A DNA stretch of 64,000 nucleotides from Sulfurospirillum cavolei. Lineage in GTDB: Bacteria > Campylobacterota > Campylobacteria > Campylobacterales > Sulfurospirillaceae. The first letter of the stretch is position 1. The number at the start of each line of letters is the position of its first letter. The notes under the pieces were generated by a model. That model saw only the letters and a program-made list of their open reading frames with translations, searched no databases and was not told where the DNA came from. Shown piece after piece: positions 35,483 through 44,273 of the stretch. Location of the stretch: the NCBI RefSeq assembly GCF_000813325.1, contig NZ_BBQE01000004.1; one strand, written 5' to 3'. The position numbers and the translations under genes are program-made.

Positions 35483-35591
35483 TTCTTGCAAAACCCGCTT
35501 TACAAGAGGTAAAAGCACCCAAGGATGCATGGGCACTCCACCGAAGAGAACCCGATGTTAACGTCGTCTTCGAAGCTTTACTTCAAAGGCG
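35483..35591 (+). repeat. Structured intergenic repeat, copy A
   Basis: About 109 nt similar to 63699-63805. Both copies begin TTCTTGCAAAA within a hairpin, share AAAAGCACCCAAGG, a CCGAAG core and TGTTAACGT, and end in a second hairpin with loop GCTTT(A/G)CT. Several stem differences preserve pairing or near-pairing. Here the copy lies between the divergent cytochrome c and folD genes. Confidence 0.65.
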
Positions 35592-35641
35592 TATTCTCAA
35601 GCGTTCATACTCTTTTGCAAGAACTTTAATAGTAAGTTTGC

Positions 35642-35647
35642 TATAGT
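35642..35647 (+). promoter_or_regulatory. Extended -10 of folD
   Basis: TTTGC-TATAGT 29 nt before the folD ATG, with AAAGGAT as SD. The same extended -10 form is seen at rpiB and at the gene at 46884. Confidence 0.6.
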
Positions 35648-35675
35648 ACCAAAAATGAATTTAAAGGATGTTTGA

Positions 35676-36527
35676 ATGCAAATCCTTGACGGAAAAGCAC
35701 TGTCGGACCAAATCAAAATTCGCCTCAAAAAGGAGAGCGAAGCACTCGTTGAAAAAGGCATCACTCCCGGACTTGCCGTTATTTTAGTCGGCGACGACGC
35801 TGCGAGTCAAACGTACGTTAAAATGAAAGAAAAAGCGTGCGATATAACGGGAATTTACTCCATCATTCACAAAATGCCCTCTTCGATTTCTCAAGAAAAA
35901 ATTTTGGAAACCATCGCTATGATCAATACCAATCCGAATATTGACGGCGTTTTGGTACAACTTCCGCTTCCAAAACACATCGATACGACTAAAATTATCG
36001 AAGCCATCGAGCCTCGTAAAGACGTCGACGGCTTTCACCCTTTTAACGTCGGACGGTTGGTTGCCGGATTGGAAAGCTTCGTGCCGTGTACGCCCCTTGG
36101 CGTTATGCGCCTTTTATCCCACTACGCTATCGATCCTAAAGGATTAAACGCCTGCGTCGTAGGAGCTAGCAATATCGTCGGAAAGCCGATGATGAATCTT
36201 CTCTTAAACGCCGGAGCAACGGTCGATATTTGCCATATTTTTACCAAAGACCTCAAAGAACATACGAAAAAAGCCGACCTTTTAATCGTCGGAGTGGGTA
36301 AACAAAACCTCATTACCGAAGATATGGTCAAAGAAGGCGCGATCGTTGTCGACATCGGCATCAATAAAACCGCCGAGGGACGCATCGTCGGCGACGTGGA
36401 TTTTGAAAACGTCGCACCGAAATGTTCGTATATCACGCCCGTACCCGGAGGCGTAGGTCCGATGACGATTGCGATGCTGCTTGAAAATACCGTTAAAGCC
36501 GCACACCATCGCTTGAACGCAAAATAG
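35676..36527 (+). CDS. folD: Methylenetetrahydrofolate dehydrogenase/cyclohydrolase
   Basis: Bifunctional one-carbon enzyme interconverting 5,10-methylene- and 10-formyl-tetrahydrofolate with NADP. The 283 residues contain YVKMKEKACDITGI with the catalytic Lys, DGVLVQLPLPKHID, the NADP loop VVGASNIVGKPMMNLLL, and TPVPGGVGPMTIAMLLENT. Followed after 7 nt by lepB; the folD-lepB pair is, from memory, conserved in Campylobacter. Confidence 0.97.
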   Translation: MQILDGKALSDQIKIRLKKESEALVEKGITPGLAVILVGDDAASQTYVKMKEKACDITGIYSIIHKMPSSISQEKILETIAMINTNPNIDGVLVQLPLPKHIDTTKIIEAIEPRKDVDGFHPFNVGRLVAGLESFVPCTPLGVMRLLSHYAIDPKGLNACVVGASNIVGKPMMNLLLNAGATVDICHIFTKDLKEHTKKADLLIVGVGKQNLITEDMVKEGAIVVDIGINKTAEGRIVGDVDFENVAPKCSYITPVPGGVGPMTIAMLLENTVKAAHHRLNAK

Positions 36528-36534
36528 GAAGATT

Positions 36535-37365
36535 ATGAAAAATTTTATCCATCGATTTTACCACTTTTCCAACAGTTGGACGGGAACGATCATTATCGTT
36601 TTATTCGTTATTTTTTTCGTCGCACAAGCCTTTGTTATTCCCAGCGGTTCTATGAAAAAAACCCTACTCATCGGCGATCATCTTTTTGTCAAAAAGTTTT
36701 CGTACGGTCTTCCTACTCCGCATCTTCCGTGGCTGGAGATTCCCGTTTTACCCGATTTTAACGGTGACGGGCATTTGGTCTCCTCAGAAGGTCCAAAGCG
36801 CGGCGATATCGTTGTTTTTCGTTATCCCAAAGACCCTAAAATACATTACGTCAAACGGTGCGTCGCACGCGAGGACGACGAAATTTTATTTCAAGACAAA
36901 AACCTTTACGTTCACTTTAGCGAAGGCGACGACTACATTAAAGCGCATTATCCCGCCGATAAAATTAAGACCATTGCCGGAAAACTTTGGGTCAATAACC
37001 CGTATAAAGAGCAGTTTCACGGTATTCATTACGACGACGGCGTCGATTTGTTCGCGCAAATGGTTTTGCATCTAAAAGCCAATCAATTGGCGATGAAACC
37101 GGCACTCGTTGCGGAACTTCCGATGGTTGCGGGCTATAGCAATTTCAACGCTTTTTACGCCAAAGTCGAAAAAGGACACTACTACATGGTCGGAGACAAT
37201 CGCGACCACTCCAACGACAGTCGTTTCTGGGGCAGCGTTCCTTACAGTCTTATCGTCGGCAAGCCGTGGTTTGTCTATTTTTCATGGGACGATGACTATA
37301 AAATAAGATGGAACCGTATCGGAAGATCGGTCGATAGCCTCCAATTCGACGAGACGCTTTTCTAA
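36535..37365 (+). CDS. lepB: Signal peptidase I
   Basis: Membrane serine protease that removes signal peptides from exported proteins. 276 residues: one N-terminal membrane helix (about 17-33), the catalytic Ser39 in PSGSM, the general-base Lys in KIHYVKR near residue 110, and the conserved GDNRDHSNDSRFWG box near the C-terminus. Its last base overlaps the next ATG (TAATG), coupling it to the M50 protease. Confidence 0.96.
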   Translation: MKNFIHRFYHFSNSWTGTIIIVLFVIFFVAQAFVIPSGSMKKTLLIGDHLFVKKFSYGLPTPHLPWLEIPVLPDFNGDGHLVSSEGPKRGDIVVFRYPKDPKIHYVKRCVAREDDEILFQDKNLYVHFSEGDDYIKAHYPADKIKTIAGKLWVNNPYKEQFHGIHYDDGVDLFAQMVLHLKANQLAMKPALVAELPMVAGYSNFNAFYAKVEKGHYYMVGDNRDHSNDSRFWGSVPYSLIVGKPWFVYFSWDDDYKIRWNRIGRSVDSLQFDETLF

Positions 37366-38018
37366 TGGATAGTATCAAACTTATCGAAATTGCAGCGATC
37401 GTTTTAGCTTTAATGATCGCTATTATCGGTCATGAAATTATGCACGGCTACGTAGCGTACCGCTACGGCGACGATACCGCTAAACATATGGGGAGACTGA
37501 GCATCAATCCGTTTGTACATGTCGATTTGGTCGGAACGATCATCGTGCCCGCCGTTTTGTTTTTGAGTAACGCTCCTTTTATGTTCGGCTGGGCAAAACC
37601 CGTTCCTATTTATATGCCAAGCGTCATTCGAAACGGCGGCTATAAAGCGGCGATTGCCGTTTCGCTTGCGGGGATTGCTTACAACTTTACGTTGGCGATC
37701 CTTGCTTCCGTCGTTTTAAGTCAATTAGGCGATATTAGCGAAGTCAACAGTTACGTCGAATACTTTTGGGTCTATTTTCTCGTACAATCGATGATTTATA
37801 ACGTCGTCTTGGGTATTTTCAACCTCTATCCTATCCCGCCGCTAGACGGTTCGCATGCGCTAAGCTATTTGGGACGCATTTTCGGTTGGAATGCCTTGGT
37901 ACGCTTCTACGAATCTACGGAACGTTACGGCATGATTATTCTCATCGTCTGTATCGCGACACCGCTTTCTTCTTACTTTTTTATGCCGATTCGCGTCGTT
38001 TTAAGTTGGCTTTACTAA
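37365..38018 (+). CDS. Site-2 protease (M50) family membrane metalloprotease
   Basis: 217 residues, mostly membrane helices. The zinc motif HEIMH lies in an early helix (GHEIMHGYVAYRYGDDTAKHMGRLSINPFVH) and the third-ligand motif in IYPIPPLDGSHAL. No PDZ domain is present, so it belongs to the small SpoIVFB/YwhC-like branch, whose substrates are mostly unknown. It is translationally coupled to lepB and ends at a strong terminator. Confidence 0.92.
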   Translation: MDSIKLIEIAAIVLALMIAIIGHEIMHGYVAYRYGDDTAKHMGRLSINPFVHVDLVGTIIVPAVLFLSNAPFMFGWAKPVPIYMPSVIRNGGYKAAIAVSLAGIAYNFTLAILASVVLSQLGDISEVNSYVEYFWVYFLVQSMIYNVVLGIFNLYPIPPLDGSHALSYLGRIFGWNALVRFYESTERYGMIILIVCIATPLSSYFFMPIRVVLSWLY

Positions 38019-38032
38019 AGTGCCTCTTTTTT

Positions 38033-38074
38033 GACCTAACACCGTTTTATTCGGGCTTTGTTAGGTCTGTTTTA
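38033..38074 (+). terminator. Terminator after the M50 protease gene
   Basis: Nine-bp stem (GACCTAACA, 38033-38041, with 38059-38067) containing an inner CCG/CGG pairing, followed by TGTTTTA. It closes the folD-lepB-M50 unit. Confidence 0.8.
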
Positions 38075-38086
38075 TAATGCGTGTGC

Positions 38087-38092
38087 TATAAT
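38087..38092 (+). promoter_or_regulatory. Extended -10 upstream of rpiB
   Basis: TGTGC-TATAAT 30 nt before the rpiB start. Probably drives the rpiB-apt-trpB-dedA-pepA-cheB-cheR run. Confidence 0.7.
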
Positions 38093-38121
38093 CGAAACGA
38101 TTATGTTCTTAAAGGATAGAC

Positions 38122-38562
38122 GTGAAATTTTTTATTGCAACCGACCATGCGGGCGTTGCTATCAAACCGGACGTTATAGCGATGCTCAAAGCGATGGGGC
38201 ATGAAATCGTCGATCTTGGACCTTTTTCCCAAGATAGGGTCGATTATCCCGATTTTGCGCACGCGTTGTGTACGGAAGTCTTACAAAATCCCCAAACGCA
38301 GGGCATTTTGATCTGCGGATCGGGTATCGGTATGAGCTTGGCGGCCAATAAACATGTCGGCATTCGCGCCGCATTGTGCCATGACGCCTATACCGCTCAA
38401 ATGGCGCGCGCCCATAACGACGCCAATGTTTTGTGTTTCGGACAACGTATCGTAGGACTCGGCGTGATCGAGTCGATGCTCCACGCATGGTGCGCTACCT
38501 CTTTTGAAGGAGGCAGGCATGCGCAAAGAGTTGAAAAAATCGAGTTGACACATGGCGTTTGA
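38122..38562 (+). CDS. rpiB: Ribose-5-phosphate isomerase B
   Basis: Interconverts ribose 5-phosphate and ribulose 5-phosphate. 146 residues with FIATDHAGVAIKPDVIAML, LGPFSQDRVDYPDFAHAL, the catalytic Cys in GILICGSGIGMSLAANK, and IRAALCHDAYTAQMARAHNDANVLCFG. The start codon is GTG with SD AAAGGAT. It overlaps the next gene by 11 nt. Confidence 0.96.
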   Translation: MKFFIATDHAGVAIKPDVIAMLKAMGHEIVDLGPFSQDRVDYPDFAHALCTEVLQNPQTQGILICGSGIGMSLAANKHVGIRAALCHDAYTAQMARAHNDANVLCFGQRIVGLGVIESMLHAWCATSFEGGRHAQRVEKIELTHGV

Positions 38563-38884
38563 ATGGGTTTTGACAACGGCGCTTTTTTCGGTTTGTCTTT
38601 ACTTGCTCGTCATGGTGTTTTACTACAAAACCCTGCTTCGCAAAGAAAAACGCGGCAATATCGTGATTAAACAAACCCTCAACGATGCCGAAGTCGTCAT
38701 CCGCAAATACCAAGTCCAGCTTCAACGCTCTTTGGGCAATATCGATATTTTAAGCGATGAGCTCAAAAAGGTGAAAAACGATCTCAAATCCTTACGAACC
38801 CGTAACAGTCAATACCGTATGGAAGGCGATAAGCTTCGCCAACATATCAAAGAGCTAGAGGGCAAAATCGAGGCGTTGTTGTAA
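38552..38884 (+). CDS. Membrane-anchored coiled-coil protein of unknown function
   Basis: 110 residues: a membrane helix (about 7-27, VLTTALFSVCLYLLVMVFYY) followed by a charged helical region with heptad-like spacing (about 48-108), predicted to be coiled coil. No enzymatic motif. From memory, C. jejuni has a similar small membrane protein gene between rpiB and apt, so it may be a conserved Campylobacterota protein. Confidence 0.75.
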   Translation: MAFEWVLTTALFSVCLYLLVMVFYYKTLLRKEKRGNIVIKQTLNDAEVVIRKYQVQLQRSLGNIDILSDELKKVKNDLKSLRTRNSQYRMEGDKLRQHIKELEGKIEALL

Positions 38885-38945
38885 CTACGCTACGTCGGTC
38901 GATTTGCTTTGTATCTCAATTTAAAAAACTCTATAAAGGCCGTTG

Positions 38946-39494
38946 ATGCATCTTTTAAACGAGAACGATAAAACATTTCTTCTTCATTCCATCCGCGAAA
39001 TCGAGGATTTCCCCAAACCCGGTATTAAATTTAAAGACATTACGACGCTTTTAGGCGATACGAACGCTTTTAATCTCCTCATGGATCATCTTGCCAGTCG
39101 ATACGAAAACCAAAAAATCGACTACATCGCCGGCATCGAAAGCCGAGGCTTCATTTTCGGTGCAGCGTTAGCGGCACGCCTTCGCACGCGTTTCGTTCCG
39201 ATTCGAAAACCGGGCAAACTTCCCTATACCACGATTAGCGAAAAGTACTCGTTAGAGTACGGCGTGGACGAAGTTTCGATTCACATCGACGCTTTTAGCG
39301 GCGTTGCCCATCCACGTGTCTTACTGATTGATGATTTGATCGCTACCGGAGGCACGGCAACCGCCGCGGTCAAACTGATTACCAAAGCAGGGGCAACTTG
39401 CGTCGAAGCATGTTTTGTAATGAACTTGACATTTTTACAAGGCGATTTGGACATTAAGAAAATGACCTCCGTCTATTCCGTGTTGGAGGTATGA
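38946..39494 (+). CDS. apt: Adenine phosphoribosyltransferase
   Basis: Salvages adenine to AMP with PRPP. The 182-residue protein contains IREIEDFPKPGIKFKDITTLLGD, IAGIESRGFIFGAALA, FVPIRKPGKLPYTTISEKYSLEYG and the PRPP loop VLLIDDLIATGGTATA. Start chosen as ATG at 38946 (a TTG precedes it directly). Adjacent to trpB without gap. Confidence 0.96.
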   Translation: MHLLNENDKTFLLHSIREIEDFPKPGIKFKDITTLLGDTNAFNLLMDHLASRYENQKIDYIAGIESRGFIFGAALAARLRTRFVPIRKPGKLPYTTISEKYSLEYGVDEVSIHIDAFSGVAHPRVLLIDDLIATGGTATAAVKLITKAGATCVEACFVMNLTFLQGDLDIKKMTSVYSVLEV

Positions 39495-39495
39495 C

Positions 39496-40701
39496 ATGTA
39501 CATTCCACGCGCTTCAAAATTTGATCCGGACGCAAACGGACACTTCGGGATTTTCGGAGGACGCTACGTTCCCGAAACCTTAATGCCTATCTTGATCGAT
39601 TTGGAGAAAGAGTATCGCAAACTTCGCTTCGACGAACACTTTTGGACGGAAGTCAACCACTGTCTGAACGAATACGTCGGACGTCCTTCCGCACTCTTTT
39701 TTGCCAAAAATATTTCGCATGAACTGGGTGCGAAAATTTACCTTAAGCGTGAAGACCTCAATCATACGGGTGCGCACAAGATCAATAATACCGTGGCACA
39801 AGGCTTGATTGCGAAGAAGATGGGCAAAAAGCGCGTTATCGCCGAAACGGGTGCCGGTCAACACGGCGTTGCTACGGCGACGATTGCGGCACTTTTAGGC
39901 TTGGAATGCGAAGTTTTTATGGGAGAAAAAGACGTTGAACGCCAAGAACTAAACGTCTTTCGTATGAAGCTTTTGGGTGCTAAAGTCCACAGCGTCAAAA
40001 GCGGAAGCCGTACGCTTAAAGATGCGATGAACGAAGCCATTCGCTATTGGGTGACGCATGCGCGCGATACGTTTTATATTATCGGCACCGTCGCAGGTCC
40101 GCATCCGTACCCGATGATGGTACGCGACTTTCAAGCGATCATCGGTTACGAAGCCAAAGCGCAAATTTTGGTCAAAGAAAAAAGCCTCCCCGATTACGTC
40201 ATTGCCTGTATCGGCGGAGGAAGTAACGCTATGGGCATTTTCAGCCACTTTTTAGGCGAAGAAGGCGTGAAATGCATCGGTATCGAAGCCGGAGGTTTGG
40301 GTATCGAAACCGATAAACACGGTTGTTCGCTTGCCAAAGGAAGCCCGGGCGTGCTTCACGGACAGATGAGTTATCTGTTACAAGACGACGACGGACAGAT
40401 TTTAGAGGCGCATTCGATCTCCGCCGGCTTGGACTATCCCGGTATCGGACCTGAGCATGCTTACCTCAAAGAACAAGGTGCGGCGATTTATGAAAACATT
40501 ACCGACCAAGAGGCACTAGACGCTTTTGTCTGGCTATCGCGCAAAGAGGGAATTATTCCGGCATTTGAGAGCGCGCATGCCATTGCCTATTTGAAAAAAA
40601 TCCCTAAAGATGAGATTAAAAACAAGATCGTTATCGTCAATCTTTCCGGTCGCGGCGATAAAGATATGGTGCAAGCCAAATCGATTTTGAATATAGGATA
40701 A
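39496..40701 (+). CDS. trpB: Tryptophan synthase beta chain
   Basis: PLP enzyme condensing indole with serine. The 401 residues show FGGRYVPETLMPIL, the Schiff-base Lys95 in HTGAHKINNT, ETGAGQHGVATATIAALLGL, the phosphate loop CIGGGSNAMG, and HSISAGLDYPGIGPEHAYLK. These mark the regular TrpB1 type. It is separated from any trpA or other trp gene: the neighbours are apt and a dedA gene. Its start follows the apt stop by one nucleotide. Confidence 0.95.
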   Translation: MYIPRASKFDPDANGHFGIFGGRYVPETLMPILIDLEKEYRKLRFDEHFWTEVNHCLNEYVGRPSALFFAKNISHELGAKIYLKREDLNHTGAHKINNTVAQGLIAKKMGKKRVIAETGAGQHGVATATIAALLGLECEVFMGEKDVERQELNVFRMKLLGAKVHSVKSGSRTLKDAMNEAIRYWVTHARDTFYIIGTVAGPHPYPMMVRDFQAIIGYEAKAQILVKEKSLPDYVIACIGGGSNAMGIFSHFLGEEGVKCIGIEAGGLGIETDKHGCSLAKGSPGVLHGQMSYLLQDDDGQILEAHSISAGLDYPGIGPEHAYLKEQGAAIYENITDQEALDAFVWLSRKEGIIPAFESAHAIAYLKKIPKDEIKNKIVIVNLSGRGDKDMVQAKSILNIG

Positions 40702-40705
40702 GGGC

Positions 40706-41395
40706 ATGATACATACGATCGGAAAACATACCGGAAAGCTTTTTACGCTTCTTATGGTCGTAGCCCTTGTAACCTTAGCTTACGTGCTTTATCAAGCACC
40801 GGCGGAGGGGCTAGAGAATAAGTTTATCTATTTGATGAAAGCCTACGGATACATTATCCTTTTTGTATGGAGTATGTTGGAGGGCGAAAGCGGCTTGATT
40901 ATGGCGGGGCTTTTGTCTCATACGGGCGATATGAATCTCTTTATCGCGATTTTCGTGGCGGGACTCGGCGGTTTTGCTGGAGATCAGGTCTATTTTTACA
41001 TCGGTCGTTTTAATAAAAAATACGTCCATATGAAACTCAAAGGTCAACGTCGAAAGTTGGCACTTGCGCATCTTTTACTCAAAAAATACGGCTGGCCGAT
41101 TATCTTCGCACAACGTTACATGTACGGATTGCGTACGATTATTCCGATCTCAATCGGCTTAACGCGTTACGATGCCAAAACCTTTGCGTTTATCAATCTG
41201 ATGTCGGCATGGTGTTGGGGCGCATTTACGATTTTACCCGCTTGGTATTTCGGCGACGAAATTTTGATCGTCATACACTGGGCAAAAGAGCATTGGTATT
41301 TTGCGCTTCCTCTTGCCGGACTGATCGGCGGAAGTATCTACTACTATTTTCACAAAATGACGGATAAAACTTTTAAGGAAAGACATGCACGTTAA
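40706..41395 (+). CDS. DedA-family membrane protein
   Basis: 229 residues with about six hydrophobic segments. Family motifs: a polar re-entrant region LGGFAGDQVYFYIGR, then FAQRYMYGLRTIIPISIGLTRY and WCWGAFTILPAWYFG. DedA proteins are linked to undecaprenyl-phosphate or lipid flipping and to membrane potential; the exact cargo here is unknown. Its end overlaps pepA by 11 nt. Confidence 0.9.
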   Translation: MIHTIGKHTGKLFTLLMVVALVTLAYVLYQAPAEGLENKFIYLMKAYGYIILFVWSMLEGESGLIMAGLLSHTGDMNLFIAIFVAGLGGFAGDQVYFYIGRFNKKYVHMKLKGQRRKLALAHLLLKKYGWPIIFAQRYMYGLRTIIPISIGLTRYDAKTFAFINLMSAWCWGAFTILPAWYFGDEILIVIHWAKEHWYFALPLAGLIGGSIYYYFHKMTDKTFKERHAR

Positions 41396-42836
41396 TATTC
41401 TTAACCAAAAATTATTTGATTCGACAAGCGACGTTAAAATCGTTTTCGTCGTTGCAAAAGCATTTGAGCATCGATGGATTCGCGATAAAGAGAGTTTTGA
41501 ACTTTTAGGATTCAAAGGCGAAAGCGAAGAGACGCTCTTCGTTGCCGCTTCTAGGATTCTTTACGTCGGTTGCGACAGTTTAGATGCCGAAGATATTCGT
41601 TTGAGTGCGGCAAAAGCGTTGGAAGCCTTGAAAAAAACCAATGTCAAAACCGTCTCTATCGGAACGTATTCTTCCGATTGCCCCGGTATGAACGTCAAAG
41701 CCCTTGCCGAGGGATTGATGCTTGGAAGCTATGTTTTCGATCAGTATAAAAGCAAAAAAGAGTCCTCGACCTTAGAAAGCGTTTTGATATGCCTCGAAGA
41801 TTACGCGCGCACCGACGTCTCCGTAGAGACGGCAAGCAAAGCACTGAAAGAAGGAACGCTTATCGCCGAAGCGACGAACTTTGCCAAAGCGATCGTCAAC
41901 ACGACGCCTTTTGACATGACGCCTATCGCTTTAGCGAAGCTTGCGCAAACGCTCACATCGCTTCCGAACGTGACATGTAAGGTTATGGACGAGACTTTTT
42001 TGAAAGAACAAGGCATGAACGCCTTTTTAGCGGTCAATCGCGCAAGCGTCCATCCACCGCGTTTGATCCACCTAACGTATATGCCCAAAGCACCTAAAAA
42101 ACGTTTGGTTTACGTCGGTAAAGGACTAACGTACGATAGCGGCGGACTAAGCTTAAAACCCAGCGAGCATATGGTGACGATGAAAGCCGATAAAAGCGGC
42201 GGTGCGGCGGTGATGTCGATTTTGAAAGCGGCGGCGGAACTCGAATTGCCGTTTGAAGTTCACGCGATCATCGGAGCAACCGAAAATATGATCGGAGGCG
42301 ACGCCTATAAACCCGACGACGTTTTGGTCGCTAAAAACGGTAAAACCATCGAAGTTCGCAACACCGATGCCGAAGGGCGCTTGGTTTTGGCAGATTGTTT
42401 GTGTTACGCACAAGAACTCAAACCCGATCTTTTGGTCGATATGGCAACCCTCACGGGTGCTTGCGTCGTAGCGTTGGGCGAATACACGACCGGTATCATG
42501 GGACACGATAGCGCTCTTAAACACTCCATGCAAAAAGCCGCCGATAAAAGCGGTGAACTCAGCGGTATGCTTCCCTTTAACAAATACCTTAAGAAGCTTT
42601 TGAAAAGTTCGGTTGCCGACATGTCAAACATCAGCTCTAGCCGTTACGGCGGTGCGATTACCGCGGGATTGTTTTTAGACAACTTTATCGAAGAGGCGTA
42701 TAAAGACAAATGGCTTCATTTGGATATTGCGGGACCTGCGTATTTGGAAAAAGCGTGGGGCTATAACCAATCGGGTGCAACGGGTGCGGGCGTGCGAATG
42801 AATCTCTATTGGATGCTTGAAGAAGCTAAAAAATAG
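41385..42836 (+). CDS. pepA: Leucyl (M17) aminopeptidase
   Basis: Cytosolic two-metal aminopeptidase. The 483 residues have the catalytic C-terminal domain with VGKGLTYDSGGLSLKPSEHMVTMKADKSGGAAVM (catalytic Lys and metal ligands) and the signature NTDAEGRLVLADCL. GGAITAGLFLDNFI and WLHLDIAGPAY follow. The N-terminal regulatory domain is poorly conserved, as usual. Eight nucleotides lie between its stop and cheB. Confidence 0.96.
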   Translation: MHVNILNQKLFDSTSDVKIVFVVAKAFEHRWIRDKESFELLGFKGESEETLFVAASRILYVGCDSLDAEDIRLSAAKALEALKKTNVKTVSIGTYSSDCPGMNVKALAEGLMLGSYVFDQYKSKKESSTLESVLICLEDYARTDVSVETASKALKEGTLIAEATNFAKAIVNTTPFDMTPIALAKLAQTLTSLPNVTCKVMDETFLKEQGMNAFLAVNRASVHPPRLIHLTYMPKAPKKRLVYVGKGLTYDSGGLSLKPSEHMVTMKADKSGGAAVMSILKAAAELELPFEVHAIIGATENMIGGDAYKPDDVLVAKNGKTIEVRNTDAEGRLVLADCLCYAQELKPDLLVDMATLTGACVVALGEYTTGIMGHDSALKHSMQKAADKSGELSGMLPFNKYLKKLLKSSVADMSNISSSRYGGAITAGLFLDNFIEEAYKDKWLHLDIAGPAYLEKAWGYNQSGATGAGVRMNLYWMLEEAKK

Positions 42837-42844
42837 TACCGCAG

Positions 42845-43420
42845 ATGAAACCTAAACTCATCTTAATCGGGGCTTCCACCGGAGGTCCCGGACATCTGAA
42901 AAAGATTTTATCCTCGCTTCCCTCCTCTTTTAACGGCATTATTTTAATTGCGCAACATATGAACAGTACGTTTATTCCGAGTTTTATCAATCAATTTCAG
43001 ACGGAACTCGCTTTTCCCGTACACACGCTAGACGCGCGTACGCTTTTAACGAACGGGCATATTTACATCTGCGCCGGACACGCCCGCGTTAAAAGCGAAC
43101 CCAATGCCAATACCTTAAGAGCCGAACCGGTCGAACAAGGCGATACGCCGTACAATCCAAGCATCGATACGCTTTTTCTTTCCGCTCTTTCGTGCGTCGA
43201 AGATGCTGATATTTTAGCGGTTTTATTGACCGGTATCGGGCATGACGGCGCGTTTGGCTTGAGCGAACTTCAAAAAAAAGGGGCACGCTGTATCGCCGAG
43301 AGCGAAAAAACCGCGATCGTTTACGGTATGCCTAAACGCGCGGTGGAGATCAACCCGCAAATTAGTTCTAAGCCTTTAGACGATATTATCGTCTCGATCA
43401 ATCAATTCGGAGCACCGTAA
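42845..43420 (+). CDS. cheB: Chemotaxis methylesterase CheB, catalytic domain only
   Basis: Removes methyl groups from (or deamidates) chemoreceptor glutamates. The 191 residues are only the catalytic domain: nucleophile Ser11 in GASTGGPGHL, His38 in AQHMNSTF, and the catalytic Asp in LLTGIGHDGAFGL. The N-terminal receiver domain of the classic enzyme is missing, so CheA phosphorylation cannot control it directly. This is also the case, from memory, in C. jejuni. The stop overlaps the cheR ATG (TAATG). Confidence 0.95.
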   Translation: MKPKLILIGASTGGPGHLKKILSSLPSSFNGIILIAQHMNSTFIPSFINQFQTELAFPVHTLDARTLLTNGHIYICAGHARVKSEPNANTLRAEPVEQGDTPYNPSIDTLFLSALSCVEDADILAVLLTGIGHDGAFGLSELQKKGARCIAESEKTAIVYGMPKRAVEINPQISSKPLDDIIVSINQFGAP

Positions 43421-44259
43421 TGTTCTTCTGGAATCGAAAACAAGAACCGACCTCGCCGCAAACGCTTTCTAAAGAGCCTGAAGTTTTCAACGCCCTTGGA
43501 TTAAACGACCTATTGCACTACATCAAACGAGAAATCGGCGTCGATCTTTTTGCCAAAAACAGTATTATCGAGACGAAGTTGCGTCTTTTTTGCGAACGAA
43601 AAGAGATTTACAGCTTTCGCAAACTTTTCGAAACGCTTCAACACGATAAGGAATTACGCCAAGAGTTGATCGATTTGGTCACGGTTAACGAAACCTATTT
43701 TTACCGTGAGGAGAGCCAGCTCGAGTTGGCGATTACCTTTGCATTGCGGATTCCGCATGTTAAAATTTTATGCGCGCCTTGCGCTTCGGGAGAAGAAGTC
43801 TATTCGCTTTCGATGATGTTGCAAGAAAGAGGTCGCATGCCCAATGATTTTAGCATCACGGGAATCGACATTAACTCCGAAGCGATCGATAAAGCTAAGA
43901 ATGCCTCATTTTCTGAACGTTCGTTACACAAACTCGACGAGCGGCTCAAAGAGCGTTATTTCATCAAAGACGAGCGTTCTTATAAAGTCAAATCGACCTA
44001 TTTTACTTCGGTCGATTTTAAGAAGGTCAATATCTTCGAGCATGACTTTTTAGCACTCGGAAATTTTGACATTATCTTTTCGCGCAATATGCTCATCTAT
44101 TTCGACGACGACTTTCGTCTCAAAACGATCGAGCGTTTCGCGTCGCTTTTGAAGAGTGAAGGCAAGCTCTTTTTAGGGCATGCCGATATTATTCCCGAAA
44201 ACCGATTTTTCACCAAATATACCGAAAATAGGCTTTCGTACTACGTTAAAAAAGGTTAA
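43420..44259 (+). CDS. cheR: Chemotaxis methyltransferase CheR
   Basis: Methylates receptor glutamates with SAM. The 279 residues carry LVTVNETYFYREESQLE, the SAM-binding ILCAPCASGEEVYSLSMML, ITGIDINSEAIDKAK, and FDIIFSRNMLIYFD followed by LKSEGKLFLGHAD. Together with the receiver-less CheB it sets receptor adaptation. The chemoreceptors themselves are not in the window. Confidence 0.96.
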   Translation: MFFWNRKQEPTSPQTLSKEPEVFNALGLNDLLHYIKREIGVDLFAKNSIIETKLRLFCERKEIYSFRKLFETLQHDKELRQELIDLVTVNETYFYREESQLELAITFALRIPHVKILCAPCASGEEVYSLSMMLQERGRMPNDFSITGIDINSEAIDKAKNASFSERSLHKLDERLKERYFIKDERSYKVKSTYFTSVDFKKVNIFEHDFLALGNFDIIFSRNMLIYFDDDFRLKTIERFASLLKSEGKLFLGHADIIPENRFFTKYTENRLSYYVKKG

Positions 44260-44273
44260 GCTCCTTTTTTAAC
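44245..44273. terminator. Bidirectional hairpin shared by the ends of cheR and the isochorismatase-like gene
   Basis: Perfect 11-bp stem (GTTAAAAAAGG, 44245-44255, with 44263-44273, CCTTTTTTAAC). The T-run sits within the right arm on plus and within the left arm on minus. The cheR stop falls in the loop and the opposing gene's stop in the right arm. Confidence 0.6.

Noticed and set aside
35483..35591. Cobalamin riboswitch or SRP RNA
   Set aside because: No B12 box or SRP tetraloop region; also found between convergent genes at 63699, which does not suit a riboswitch.
35455..35675. A small coding gene between the cytochrome c and folD genes
   Set aside because: One frame reads plausibly for about 50 codons but has no start signal, and the conservation with 63699 is in RNA structure, not in protein.
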